Source: an uncultured Clostridia bacterium | Lineage (GTDB): Bacteria; Bacillota; Clostridia; Christensenellales; Aristaeellaceae | Length of the DNA stretch: 64,000 bases | Direction: 5' to 3' | Assembly: GCA_934636105.1 (NCBI GenBank) | Contig: CAKTZR010000009.1 | Coordinates: 1 to 64,000, forward strand | Part shown: positions 25,101 through 33,636 of the stretch, piece by piece | How positions within the stretch are numbered: position 1 is the first letter of the stretch | How the letters are laid out: the number at the start of each line of letters is the position of its first letter | Made by a program: the position numbers and the translations under genes | The notes under the pieces: model-generated | What the model saw: only the letters and a program-made list of their open reading frames with translations | Database searches by the model: none | What the model was told of the DNA's origin: nothing

Positions 25101-26471
25101 ATGCTTCTTGATCTTTCCTGCCTGAGCTATCCGCTCCCGCCGGACATTCAGCGGCTTTACGAGGCCGGGGACTTTGGCCGCATGGAGAAAGTCATCCGCC
25201 GGCGGCTGGATGATTCGCACGTGCCCGAAGCGCTGAAGGAGCGCCTGCGCGTGCAGCTGGAGATGGCCTATGAAATCCCGCGCGCGTATCCGTACACGCG
25301 GGCGCAGATGCTCGACATCCTGAAAAAGAACGTGGCGGATTTCGCGGAGGAGGAGCTTGAAACCCTGCGCGACGATGGCACGCTCGATTGGCGCTATGTG
25401 AACGGCGAGGTGCGCTTCAAAAATAACGCGCTTTCCGCGCTGCTCAAGACGCGAAAGGAATACGCCGAGCGGGCGACGGACCCCGCCGTGATGAGCGGCG
25501 CGAAAGCCAGCGCCGAACAGCTGAATGCGATGATCGCCAAGATGAAGGCGAACGGCGGCGTGCGCGCGCGGTTTGAACTGCATGAGGAGCTGACCGTCAG
25601 AAGCGAACGCCTGACGCCGGGGGAGACGCTGCGCATCCACCTGCCGATGCCCATCGTCGGCGCGCAGGTCAAAGCCGCCCGTCTGCTTTCCACGTCGCAT
25701 CCCGCCGCGTTCGTTGCGCCGGAGGATGAGCCGCAGCGTACGATCTATTTTGAACTGCCGTATGAGCCGGGGATGACGGTCAGCGCCGAAGTGGCGTATG
25801 AAATCGACGCGCCGTATCAGCAGCCGCACGCGCGCGAGGTTTACGCCGAGCAGCCCGTGTTCGATACCGAGGAGCTGCCGCCGCACGTGGTTTTCACGCC
25901 GTACCTGCGCGCGCTGGCGAAGGAGATCGTCGGGGACGAGACGAACGCGCTGCTCAAGGCGCGTAAAATCTATGATTTCATCACCACGCAGGCGGTATAT
26001 CGCTTCATGCCGCCGTATCTGACGGTGACGAACATCCCTGAGTACTTTTTGAGCGGATTACGCGGCGACTGCGGCGTGCAGGCCATCACGTTTGTGATGC
26101 TCTGCCGTCTGTGCGGCGTTCCGGCGCAGTGGCAGAGCGGCCTGTATACCAAGCCGAACAGCGCGGGTCACCACGATTGGGCGCGTTTTTATGTCGCGCC
26201 GTTCGGCTGGCTGTTCGCGGATTGTTCGTTCGGCGGCTCGGCCTATCGCGCGGGCGATTTGGATCGCTGGAATTTCTATTTCGGCAATCTAGAGCCGTGG
26301 CGCATGCCGACGTGCAGCGCGTTCCAGCAGGAATTCAACCCGCCGCGCCGGTTCCTGCGGCATGACCCGTATGACAACCAGAGCGGCGAGGCGGAGAGCC
26401 TGACGCGCAGGCTGTACGCGGACGAATATGAGGATGACTGCCGGGTTATCCGGTACGAAGAACTGGAGTAA
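25101..26471 (+). CDS. Transglutaminase-like (cysteine protease fold) protein
   Basis: A 456-aa protein without a signal peptide, so cytoplasmic. The transglutaminase-like core sits in the C-terminal half: catalytic Cys in RGDCGVQAITFVML, His in AGHHDWARFYV and Asp in WLFADCSFGGSAY. The complete triad suggests an active thiol enzyme, in this superfamily usually a peptidase or amidase. The N-terminal half holds a helical region and a beta-rich domain, and is unrecognised. AAAAGGAG precedes ATG 25101. It is downstream of the short LysR gene with no terminator seen between them, so read-through is possible. Substrate unknown. Confidence 0.8.
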   Translation: MLLDLSCLSYPLPPDIQRLYEAGDFGRMEKVIRRRLDDSHVPEALKERLRVQLEMAYEIPRAYPYTRAQMLDILKKNVADFAEEELETLRDDGTLDWRYVNGEVRFKNNALSALLKTRKEYAERATDPAVMSGAKASAEQLNAMIAKMKANGGVRARFELHEELTVRSERLTPGETLRIHLPMPIVGAQVKAARLLSTSHPAAFVAPEDEPQRTIYFELPYEPGMTVSAEVAYEIDAPYQQPHAREVYAEQPVFDTEELPPHVVFTPYLRALAKEIVGDETNALLKARKIYDFITTQAVYRFMPPYLTVTNIPEYFLSGLRGDCGVQAITFVMLCRLCGVPAQWQSGLYTKPNSAGHHDWARFYVAPFGWLFADCSFGGSAYRAGDLDRWNFYFGNLEPWRMPTCSAFQQEFNPPRRFLRHDPYDNQSGEAESLTRRLYADEYEDDCRVIRYEELE

Positions 26472-26486
26472 ATCGTGGAACATAAG

Positions 26487-26522
26487 AGCCGCCGCTTTGC
26501 AGAAAACAAAGCGGCGGCTTTT
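26487..26522. terminator. Bidirectional terminator
   Basis: The perfect arms AGCCGCCGCTTTG and CAAAGCGGCGGCT are followed by TTTT, between the convergent transglutaminase-like gene and addA. Confidence 0.88.
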
Positions 26523-26525
26523 GGC

Positions 26526-29500
26526 TTATACCTGATATGCCTTCGCGGCGCGGACGAGATAGAGCACGCGCTCCCGAACGGGCTTTCCCGTGATGCCGGA
26601 AAGCGCCTGTGCGTACAGCTCCAGCTGTGGCCGATGGCGCTCGATGGCCCCCGCCGCGTCCGCATCGGTCTTATAATCCACCAGCACCCACGCGCCGCGC
26701 TCGATGAAGCAGCAATCGATCACGCCCTGTAAGAGCTGCGCGCCTTCCTCCGTTTCGCGGCGATAGGTGAACGCCCATTCGCGGTGCAGTTCCTCCGCGG
26801 CGAGCATGCGAACGCCCAGCGGCGAAGCGAACAGCCGAACGAGCAGATGCGGCTTGACGGCGGCCAGCTCGTTTTCGCTGACAATGCCCTTTTCCAACAG
26901 CGTCTTACGCTGGCGGATGATCTCCTCTTCCAGATTGTGCGTCGTCCGAAGCGCGTCGAAATCCAGCATGCGCATCATGCGGTGGAAGGCCGTGCCGATC
27001 TGCGCGCCCGTCATCTGCTGCTCCTCCATGAAGCGCGGCAGACGCATCAGCGGCGCGTCCGGCAGGGGCTCGTCTTCCTGCGCGGCGCGTTTTTCATCCC
27101 GCAAAACGGCGCTGACGGTCGTTTTGCGCACGGCGGCCTTTGCATCCAGCTTGAAATTGAACAGGCGGATCATGTCTTCGTCCTTCGGCGCGGCGGCCAG
27201 TTCGGCCAGCAGGCGAAGCACCACGTCTTCCGTGCGCCGCGGCAGTTCGCCCGACGCGCCGCCGACATGCGCAAACGTGCGCCACGACGACGCGTCCAGC
27301 CGGACGGCCTCCTCCCGAAGGGTCAGGCTGGCCCCGGCTTCCATCAGCGCGGGCGCGATCATATCCAGCCCGGTGTTCATCTCCGAAAGCTCGGCATTTT
27401 TCCACTTTTCCGGCGGCTTATCCCCGGATACGCTGCCCACCAGAATCAGCCGTTCCCGCGCGCGCGTCAGGGCGACGTAGAGCACGCGCACCTCCTCGGC
27501 CAGCTGCTCCCGCTGGGTTTTGATGCGGATAGCGCGGCGCAGCAGCGTGTCGCGCTCGCTGCTCATCTCCGTATCGATGCACGGCAGACCCACGCCGAGT
27601 TCCGCGTCCATCAGCACACGCGCGCGCAGGGATTGTCCGCTCATCTTTCGGCCCAGCGCCAGCACGAAGACGACCGGGAACTCAAGTCCCTTGCTCTTAT
27701 GCGTGGTCATGATGCGCACCACGTCCTCACTCTCGCCGATGGCGCTGGCGCTCATGCTGTCGCCGCCCGCGCGCAGGCGTTCGGCATAGCGCAGAAAAGC
27801 ATGCAGCGAACCGCCCTGCGTGCTGGCAAATGTGCGTGCCCGCGTGGTCAGCAGATGCAGGTTGGCCTGCCGCGACGCGCCGCCCGGCAGGGTGCCCGCC
27901 TGCGCCAGAAAGCCCGTTTCGGCATAAATGCGCTCGATCAGCCTGTCCACACCCTGATTGCGCGCACACAGCCGCCAGCGCGCGCGCTTTTCCTCAAACG
28001 CGCGAAGCTTTTCGGCCAGCGCGTCGTCCATCTCCTCGCGGTAGCGGCGGACGGCTTCGTAATAGGGAATTTTCGTATCCGGCGTATGGATGCGGATTTG
28101 CGCCAGCTCGCTTTCATCCAGCCCCAGCGCCGGGCCGCGCAGGGCGGCGAGCAGCGGCTCATCCCGCGCGCCGTTTTCAATGGTTTGCAGCAGCGCCGTC
28201 ATTGCACGGATTTCCGGAATATCGAAATAGCCCTCGCCTGCGTCGCAGAACACGGGGATGCCCTCCGATTCGAGCATCTGCGCGGCCAGCGGCGCGCTTC
28301 CCCGCGCGGCGCGCATCAGCACCGTCATATCGCGGTAGCGAAGCGGCCGTTCCGTTTCGATTTTAGCGTCGTAAAACGGCGTGCCGACCAGCTCGCGGAT
28401 GCGCGCGGCGACGACTTTCGCTTCCCGCTCGATGGCGACCAGCTCCCGCTCGCCGCCGTCCTCGTCCTCCTCCTGCGCCGCGTCCTCACCGGGCTGATAG
28501 AGAATGTGCAGTTCCACGGGCGGATCGTCCTCCCGCGCGGGCAGGCCGCAAAAGAGCTTTTCCCGCTCGCCATATTCGATTTCCGTTTCATCTGCGCGCA
28601 TGATGCGGCCGAAGATGGCGTTTGCCGCTTCCAGCACGTTGGCGCGGGAACGGAAATTCTTTTGCAGGTCGATGCGCCGTTCCAGCGTGCGCTCCGGCTG
28701 ATCGAACCGCGCCGCCTTTTGCAGAAACAGCGACGGTTCGGCCTGTCGGAAGCGATAGATGCTCTGTTTCACGTCGCCGACGAGGAACAGGCCGTCCTCC
28801 CGCGCGAAGCTGCCGATGATGGCTTCCTGAATCGCGCTGGAATCCTGATATTCATCGATGAACACATAGCGGTATTGCTGGTGAAGTGCCGCGCGCACCT
28901 CCGGCAGTTCCAGCGCCGCCAGCGCGCCGTGTTCCAGGTCGTCAAAATCCATCAGCCCGCGCTGGCGCTTGGCCGCCGTGTAGAGCGTGTCATAGGTCTT
29001 GGCCAGCTCGGCCAGCCCGTCCAGCGGCTGCGCGGTCATGCGGATATCTGCCGCCGCGTCGTCCAGCGTCAAGCCGAAGGCCGTCTGCAAATCTGCGACG
29101 GCCTTTTTCAGCGCGTCGCGGCGCGTTTTCACGCGGTCGGCGATGTCCTCGTCAAACAAGTCCGTCTTTTTTTTGCGGCCCAGCGCCGCGAAGGTCACGC
29201 CGTGCAGCGCGTCGTGCAGCGCGGTATAGCCGTCTGCCGCCGCGGACGCCAAATCCGCCGTGAGCTGCACATCCATGCCGCAGGCCGCCGCATAATGCAG
29301 CGGGCCGTTGTCCCCTTCGCAGAGTGCCAGCGTCTTTTGGGCGTTTGCGTTCAGGCGCAGCAGCTTGCGCCGCGCGGAATCGGCCAGCAGGCGCGCGGCG
29401 GGGCTTTGCTCAAAGGCTTCGCCCGTCAGATGCACCGTCGCCTGTGCGCGCGAAAGAAAATCCCATGGATCGGGACGCGTCATCATAAACCGATGCAGCG

Positions 29501-29996
29501 CAAGCGCCAGCTCGCCCAGCTCCTCCTGCGCATAGCAGCGATCCGCCGCCAGAAACGCGTCGCTGCCGACTTCGTAGCAGCTGTAAATCGCGTCTTCCAT
29601 CGCCTGATGGCTGAGCACGCCGCATTCCTGCTCGTCGCCGATGCGGAAACCGGGGTCGATGGCCAGCGCCTGAAAGTGTTCGCGAAGCAGGCTGCCGCAG
29701 AACCGGTGCAGCGTGGAGATGCTTGCGCGGGAGAGCGCCATGACCTGTTCGCCCAGTGCCGGGTCTTCCCGCGCGGCTTTGCTGAGCGCTTCGCCGATGC
29801 GCTGGCGCATTTCGCCAGCCGCCGCGTTGGTGAAGGTGACGACCAGCATGTTTTCGATGGGGCATCCCTCGCGCACGAGCTGCACGATGCGCTCCACCAG
29901 CACGGCGGTTTTGCCCGAACCTGCCGCCGCGCAGACGATGAGGCTGTGGCCGCGGTCGGTGATGGCGTCGCGCTGCTGATCGGTCCAATTCGGCAT
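26526..29996 (-). CDS. addA: ATP-dependent helicase/nuclease subunit A
   Basis: A 1156-aa UvrD-like helicase with a C-terminal RecB-family nuclease. With AddB it would process double-strand breaks for recombination. Motif I is VCAAAGSGKTAVLVERIV near residue 20. Other helicase blocks are FIDEYQDSS, VGDVKQSIYRFRQAEPS, MTTHKSKGLEFPVVF and RVLYVALTRARERL. The nuclease motif GVIDCCFIERGAWVLVDYKTD is intact near residue 1100. Length is slightly below the usual 1200. GGGAGG precedes ATG 29996. addB normally lies directly upstream of addA in Firmicutes. Here the upstream neighbour is a divergent lipoprotein gene, so addB is elsewhere or absent. Confidence 0.95.
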   Translation of the reverse strand: MPNWTDQQRDAITDRGHSLIVCAAAGSGKTAVLVERIVQLVREGCPIENMLVVTFTNAAAGEMRQRIGEALSKAAREDPALGEQVMALSRASISTLHRFCGSLLREHFQALAIDPGFRIGDEQECGVLSHQAMEDAIYSCYEVGSDAFLAADRCYAQEELGELALALHRFMMTRPDPWDFLSRAQATVHLTGEAFEQSPAARLLADSARRKLLRLNANAQKTLALCEGDNGPLHYAAACGMDVQLTADLASAAADGYTALHDALHGVTFAALGRKKKTDLFDEDIADRVKTRRDALKKAVADLQTAFGLTLDDAAADIRMTAQPLDGLAELAKTYDTLYTAAKRQRGLMDFDDLEHGALAALELPEVRAALHQQYRYVFIDEYQDSSAIQEAIIGSFAREDGLFLVGDVKQSIYRFRQAEPSLFLQKAARFDQPERTLERRIDLQKNFRSRANVLEAANAIFGRIMRADETEIEYGEREKLFCGLPAREDDPPVELHILYQPGEDAAQEEDEDGGERELVAIEREAKVVAARIRELVGTPFYDAKIETERPLRYRDMTVLMRAARGSAPLAAQMLESEGIPVFCDAGEGYFDIPEIRAMTALLQTIENGARDEPLLAALRGPALGLDESELAQIRIHTPDTKIPYYEAVRRYREEMDDALAEKLRAFEEKRARWRLCARNQGVDRLIERIYAETGFLAQAGTLPGGASRQANLHLLTTRARTFASTQGGSLHAFLRYAERLRAGGDSMSASAIGESEDVVRIMTTHKSKGLEFPVVFVLALGRKMSGQSLRARVLMDAELGVGLPCIDTEMSSERDTLLRRAIRIKTQREQLAEEVRVLYVALTRARERLILVGSVSGDKPPEKWKNAELSEMNTGLDMIAPALMEAGASLTLREEAVRLDASSWRTFAHVGGASGELPRRTEDVVLRLLAELAAAPKDEDMIRLFNFKLDAKAAVRKTTVSAVLRDEKRAAQEDEPLPDAPLMRLPRFMEEQQMTGAQIGTAFHRMMRMLDFDALRTTHNLEEEIIRQRKTLLEKGIVSENELAAVKPHLLVRLFASPLGVRMLAAEELHREWAFTYRRETEEGAQLLQGVIDCCFIERGAWVLVDYKTDADAAGAIERHRPQLELYAQALSGITGKPVRERVLYLVRAAKAYQV

Positions 29997-30030
29997 GGTG
30001 GTGTTCCTCCCTGTGGATGTTCATACGCTC

Positions 30031-30059
30031 ATTATAGCATAGAAAAAGCGTATTTCGCA
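30031..30059 (-). promoter_or_regulatory. Promoter of addA
   Basis: A perfect minus-strand TATAAT (30031-30036) has a poor -35 (TGCGAA) 17 bp away. Confidence 0.5.
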
Positions 30060-30132
30060 TATTTTTCCTGACGCTATACATCGCCTGATGAGGTTTTTAT
30101 GCGTTTCAGGCGACATTGTGCGCGTGGTCAGC

Positions 30133-30161
30133 TTGCGAACAGGCCCAAAACATGATATACT
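30133..30161 (+). promoter_or_regulatory. Sigma-A promoter of the secreted lipoprotein
   Basis: TTGCGA and TATACT are separated by 17 bp. Confidence 0.75.
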
Positions 30162-30233
30162 TTCTACAAACAAACGACAAGAAAACGGGCGGCTTCAATG
30201 GGCCGCAGCCCAACATCATCTGGAGGTTATCCC

Positions 30234-30929
30234 ATGAAAAAAATGCTTGCCGCGCTCACGCTGGCGCTTCTTCTGCCCGCCTGTGCGCTCGGCGACAGCG
30301 AGGGCGTGATCGTGCAATCCTCGTGCAACATCGTGCAGAGCGGCGACTACTATCTGGCGTACTGCTTCGCGCAGGTGCATAACAACGCGTCGTCGGTCAT
30401 CTGTCTGGATCAGGGCACGTTTGATCTGCAAAGCGGCGAAACGCTGCTCTCTACCAGCGAGGTTTCGCAGATTTGGCCGTATTTTTTGAGCCCCGGCGAG
30501 GACGGCTACCTGTTCGATATCGTCTCCTTCGAACCGGATGAGAACGGAAACCCCGTGATTCCGTCCATCACCGGCATCTCCTATAACCTCACGTATCTGC
30601 CGATTGACAGCGCCTACGCGAGCTTCGATCTGGAAGCGGCTTCGGAAATCGTGCAGGATGTTTCCGGCGACGTGAGCGTGGTCTGCCGCCTGACCAATTC
30701 GACCGATATGGATGCGTATAATCCCACCGTGGCCATCGGCCTGTATACCGATACCGGCGCGATGATTTATGCGGACGGCACGACGCTTCAGGACGTAGGC
30801 ATTCCGGCGGGCGGCTCTGTGCTGGTTCGCTTCGACGTGGACAGCGCATTCATCCAGCAGTGGCAGAGCTACGGCGCCATGCCGACACAGGTCAGCGCCA
30901 ACGCGTCGTTCCGCAAGGACGAGGATTAA
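30234..30929 (+). CDS. Secreted lipoprotein with FxLYD-like fold
   Basis: A 231-aa exported protein. The N-terminus MKKMLAALTLALLLPACALG has a lipobox-like LLPAC, so it is probably lipid-anchored. The rest reads as beta-strands. The stretch SVVCRLTNSTDMDAYNPTVAIGLYTDTGAMI resembles FxLYD and related Ig-like secreted domains that occur in clostridial surface proteins, and a second similar module seems to precede it. GGAGG lies ahead of ATG 30234. A palindromic element begins at the base after its stop codon. Function unknown. Confidence 0.7.
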   Translation: MKKMLAALTLALLLPACALGDSEGVIVQSSCNIVQSGDYYLAYCFAQVHNNASSVICLDQGTFDLQSGETLLSTSEVSQIWPYFLSPGEDGYLFDIVSFEPDENGNPVIPSITGISYNLTYLPIDSAYASFDLEAASEIVQDVSGDVSVVCRLTNSTDMDAYNPTVAIGLYTDTGAMIYADGTTLQDVGIPAGGSVLVRFDVDSAFIQQWQSYGAMPTQVSANASFRKDED

Positions 30930-31077
30930 CCCTTCCACCGCTCACGCGGTTCCCCTCCCCTTTCAAGGGAAGGTTGGGGTTGACTTTTCAAATTTGCGCA
31001 GCTATTTGTTTTTGAAAATTAAGCCCTGAAACCTCCCCTTTTAAGGGGAGGGGGACCATCCGCAGATGGTGGAAGGG
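30930..31077. mobile_element. MITE-like palindromic element, 148 bp
   Basis: The terminal inverted repeats are CCCTTCCACC (30930-30939) and GGTGGAAGGG (31068-31077). An inner pair is CCCCTCCCCTTT and AAGGGGAGGGG. No ORF is inside. It begins directly after a stop codon and ends 22 bp before an XpaC start. Its body contains TTGACT and TATTTG, 17 bp apart, which could act as a promoter for the operon downstream. Confidence 0.75.
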
Positions 31078-31099
31078 TGTTATAGGGAGGACTTTGGGG

Positions 31100-31801
31100 A
31101 TGGAAAAAAAGACGATTCGCTCCGGCGCGCCGTTTGTGTTCGCAGGCGCAGGCGTGCTGGCCGTCGCGCTGACGGTCGGTATCGGCACGATATCCAGCTA
31201 TCTGATTGCCGCAGGCGTGGGCTGTGCCGCATTCGCCATCGGCAAAAAGAAATACCCCGACCGCGTGGTGGAAGTGGAAACCGCGCCCAAATCCGGCAAT
31301 GCCGAGGTGGACGCGCTCATCCGCGAGGCGCGCGGTCAGCTGGATCAGATTGCCGCCGCCAACGACGCGATCGCCGATCCGGCGCTTTCCCGCCAGATCG
31401 AGGATATCGAAACGACCTGCCGCCAGATTTTGCAGCGGCTTGAGGAGCAGCCCAATATGCTCTCCCAGCTGCGCACGTTCCTGCGCTATTATCTGCCCGC
31501 GACGCTCAAGCTTTTAAATGCCCGCGCCGCGCTGGAAGCGGAGGTCAACGCGGGCGGCAGCCCGCAGATCGCCGCGCGCATTGCCAAGGCCGTGGGCGAG
31601 GTGCAGTCCGCCTTCCATAAGCAGCTGGACGCGCTCAACGAGTTCCGCTTCATCAACCTGGAAAGCGAAATGGACGTGCTGGCGGACATGCTCAAATCCG
31701 ACGGCCTGACCGGCGAGCCGGAAGCGCCCGTCATTACGAAGGAAGAACCGCAGGAGGAAGACCCCTTCGCCTCGCTCTTTGCCAAGGGGGAAAAGAAATA
31801 A
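31100..31801 (+). CDS. XpaC family membrane protein
   Basis: About 233 aa, resembling the XpaC family (the 5-bromo-4-chloroindolyl phosphate hydrolysis protein of Bacillus), which is usually found beside TelA. Two hydrophobic segments near the N-terminus (APFVFAGAGVLAVALTVGIG and SSYLIAAGVGCAAFAI) precede a cytoplasmic helical domain with the signature QLRTFLRYYLPATLKLLNAR and FINLESEMDVLADML. GGGAGG precedes ATG 31100. telA starts at the base after its stop. A paralog with the same landmarks is at 54738-55550. The family's biochemical role is unsettled, and a part in envelope-stress handling with TelA is the common view. Confidence 0.85.
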   Translation: MEKKTIRSGAPFVFAGAGVLAVALTVGIGTISSYLIAAGVGCAAFAIGKKKYPDRVVEVETAPKSGNAEVDALIREARGQLDQIAAANDAIADPALSRQIEDIETTCRQILQRLEEQPNMLSQLRTFLRYYLPATLKLLNARAALEAEVNAGGSPQIAARIAKAVGEVQSAFHKQLDALNEFRFINLESEMDVLADMLKSDGLTGEPEAPVITKEEPQEEDPFASLFAKGEKK

Positions 31802-32773
31802 ATGGGTGAATTTTCCCAATTCGCTCTCGTGCCCGAACAGGGCGCGATTCCGCAGAAGAATCAGCTGGATCCGGAGATGCAGCGCCGCATTGAAGCGATG
31901 GCCGCGCGCGTCGATCTCCGCGACAACGCCGCCGTGATGGGCTTCGGCGCACGCGCGCAGAAGGAAATGGGAACGTTTTCGGATATCGCGCTGGAGCAGA
32001 TGCTTCGGCAGGATATCAAGCCGCTGGAAAGCGTGATGCAGACGTTGGCCGAACAGATCAAATCCTGTTCGTTCACGGCGCAGGCCAAGGGGCTTTTCCG
32101 CCGGGTGTTCGGCGGCGCGGCGCCGCTCTCCGAAGTGCAGGCGGCCTATGAAAAGGCCATTCCCAGAATCAACGCGTGCGCGGACGAAATGACCGACCGC
32201 CGCGTGGCGCTCATGCGCGACAGCGCGTTGCTGGATCGGCTCTACGAGCGCAACGAGGGGCTTTACCGCGAGCTGTGCTCCCTGATTGTCGTCGGCGACG
32301 AGGTGATTGCCCAGGCGAAGGCGCGCGGCGACAATCCGCAGGATATCGCCCGCATGGAGCGCCGCGTGCAGGATTTGCGCGTCACGCAGGTCGCATCCAC
32401 TCAGCTGGCCGCGCAGATTCGCGCCGTGCAGGCCAGCGACGAGCTGACCTGCTCCCGATTGCAGGCCGCGCTGGAGGTCACCATCCCGCTCTGGAAAAGC
32501 CAGATGGCGGCGGCGCTCGGCCTGGCCCGCGCAACCGATTCGCTGACCCTGCAGAAGCGCGCCGGAGAAGAAGCCGCACGCGGCATCAGGAGCGGCGCGC
32601 AGGAGCTTTCCGCGCAGACCCGCGCCTACGCCGAGGTGAGCGAGGGCAGCGACCAGGCGCGCGCCCAGCAGACCGCAGACAATCTGCTGGCCGAACTTTC
32701 CGAAATTGAAGCGTCGCTGGCTGAACAGCAGAAAATCCGCCGCGCTGATTCCAGCGCAGAAAGAGGTGTTTGA
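31802..32773 (+). CDS. TelA family toxic-anion/antimicrobial resistance protein
   Basis: A 323-aa soluble, largely helical protein of the TelA (KlaA) family, linked to tellurite and cell-wall-antibiotic tolerance. Family-like stretches are LRQDIKPLESVMQTLAEQIK, DMTDRRVALMRDSALLDRLYERN-type sequence after NACADE, and RRVQDLRVTQVASTQLAAQIRAVQASDELTCSRLQAALEVTIPLWKSQMAAAL. It lacks signal and membrane segments. Its ATG directly follows the XpaC stop, so translation is coupled. It is second in a five-gene envelope operon. Confidence 0.9.
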   Translation: MGEFSQFALVPEQGAIPQKNQLDPEMQRRIEAMAARVDLRDNAAVMGFGARAQKEMGTFSDIALEQMLRQDIKPLESVMQTLAEQIKSCSFTAQAKGLFRRVFGGAAPLSEVQAAYEKAIPRINACADEMTDRRVALMRDSALLDRLYERNEGLYRELCSLIVVGDEVIAQAKARGDNPQDIARMERRVQDLRVTQVASTQLAAQIRAVQASDELTCSRLQAALEVTIPLWKSQMAAALGLARATDSLTLQKRAGEEAARGIRSGAQELSAQTRAYAEVSEGSDQARAQQTADNLLAELSEIEASLAEQQKIRRADSSAERGV

Positions 32774-32775
32774 TT

Positions 32776-33372
32776 ATGCCCGCTTATGCCACCCAGACCG
32801 CGCCGAAGCAGACGCAGGATAAACAGCCGCAGCAGAAGAAGCAGCAGGATGCGCCCAAGGGGCTGGCCGCCCTGCCGCAGAACGCGGGAATCGCCGCGCT
32901 GGTGGTGATGGTCGCGCTGGCGCTGCCCATCGGCAATTTCCGCGCGCTGCAAAACGCGACGCCGCAGGCGTTCATCCGTCAGGGCGATGTGAAATCCATC
33001 GTGGAAGATCGCATCAGCGCCGCGCAGAACGCCGTGACCGTCGCCCAGCGCAGCAGCGTCAGCCAGACGACGCTCGACGATGTAAGCAGCGCCATCAAGG
33101 CCATGCAGAGCGCCAAGACCGCCCGCGATATCAGCCGCGCGGATCAGCAGCTCACCGTGGCCGTCAGCCAGCTGGTGGATGACGCAAGCCTGACCAGCGC
33201 CGAGGACGAAAAGATGCTCACCCGCGCGATGGATAATTTCGCCGAGCAGGGGAGCTTCCTCCGGCAGGAGGCGCGCGCCTATAACCAGAAGGCCGAGAAA
33301 GCCGAAAAGCTCTACGAAAAGCTGCCGACCAAGTTCCTGCTGGCCCAGCCGGACATGTACGAGGGCATTTAA
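32776..33372 (+). CDS. LemA-like membrane protein
   Basis: About 198 aa. A Gln/Lys/Pro-rich N-terminal tail (about 1-30) precedes one membrane segment (AGIAALVVMVALALPIGNF). A helical domain follows, ending RQEARAYNQKAEKAEKLYEKLPTKFLL, which resembles the ending of LemA proteins (YNxxxxxxP and similar). LemA and TPM proteins are often neighbours, as here. AAGAGG precedes ATG 32776, which overlaps nothing and lies 2 bp after the TelA stop. LemA function is poorly defined. Confidence 0.65.
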   Translation: MPAYATQTAPKQTQDKQPQQKKQQDAPKGLAALPQNAGIAALVVMVALALPIGNFRALQNATPQAFIRQGDVKSIVEDRISAAQNAVTVAQRSSVSQTTLDDVSSAIKAMQSAKTARDISRADQQLTVAVSQLVDDASLTSAEDEKMLTRAMDNFAEQGSFLRQEARAYNQKAEKAEKLYEKLPTKFLLAQPDMYEGI

Positions 33373-33636
33373 GTGAGCATCTTTTCCGGCTTGAGCCTTG
33401 AAAATCTGAAAATCGCCGTGGAAGCGGCCAAACATTCGCCCAAGGCGCTTGCGGCTTTGGCGATTATCGCGGTGGTAGCAGTTGCAGCCATCGGTTTTGC
33501 CAGCCACATGATCGCCCACCACGTCGGCGGGTTCTACGCGCGCATCGAGGAGGAAGACGAGCGCGCCCGCCGGGAAGAAGAACAGGCGCAGAAACAGGCG
33601 CTTGAGGAAGACAACCAGAAAGGAAGAACGCAATGA
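33373..33636 (+). CDS. Small single-pass membrane protein
   Basis: An 87-aa protein starting GTG on the base after the LemA-like stop. An amphipathic N-terminus leads to one membrane segment (ALAALAIIAVVAVAAIGFASHMI). A highly charged, probably coiled-coil tail rich in Glu, Arg and Gln follows (RIEEEDERARREEEQAQKQA). It overlaps the TPM start by 4 bp (ATGA). I recognise no family. Position and tight coupling suggest it is a structural partner of the XpaC/TelA/TPM group. Confidence 0.7.
   Translation: MSIFSGLSLENLKIAVEAAKHSPKALAALAIIAVVAVAAIGFASHMIAHHVGGFYARIEEEDERARREEEQAQKQALEEDNQKGRTQ

Noticed and set aside
26784..30071. 1095-codon open frame antisense to addA
   Set aside because: It is the complement of a gene with complete helicase and nuclease motifs. 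The composition (Arg, His, Gln) is typical of a shadow frame.
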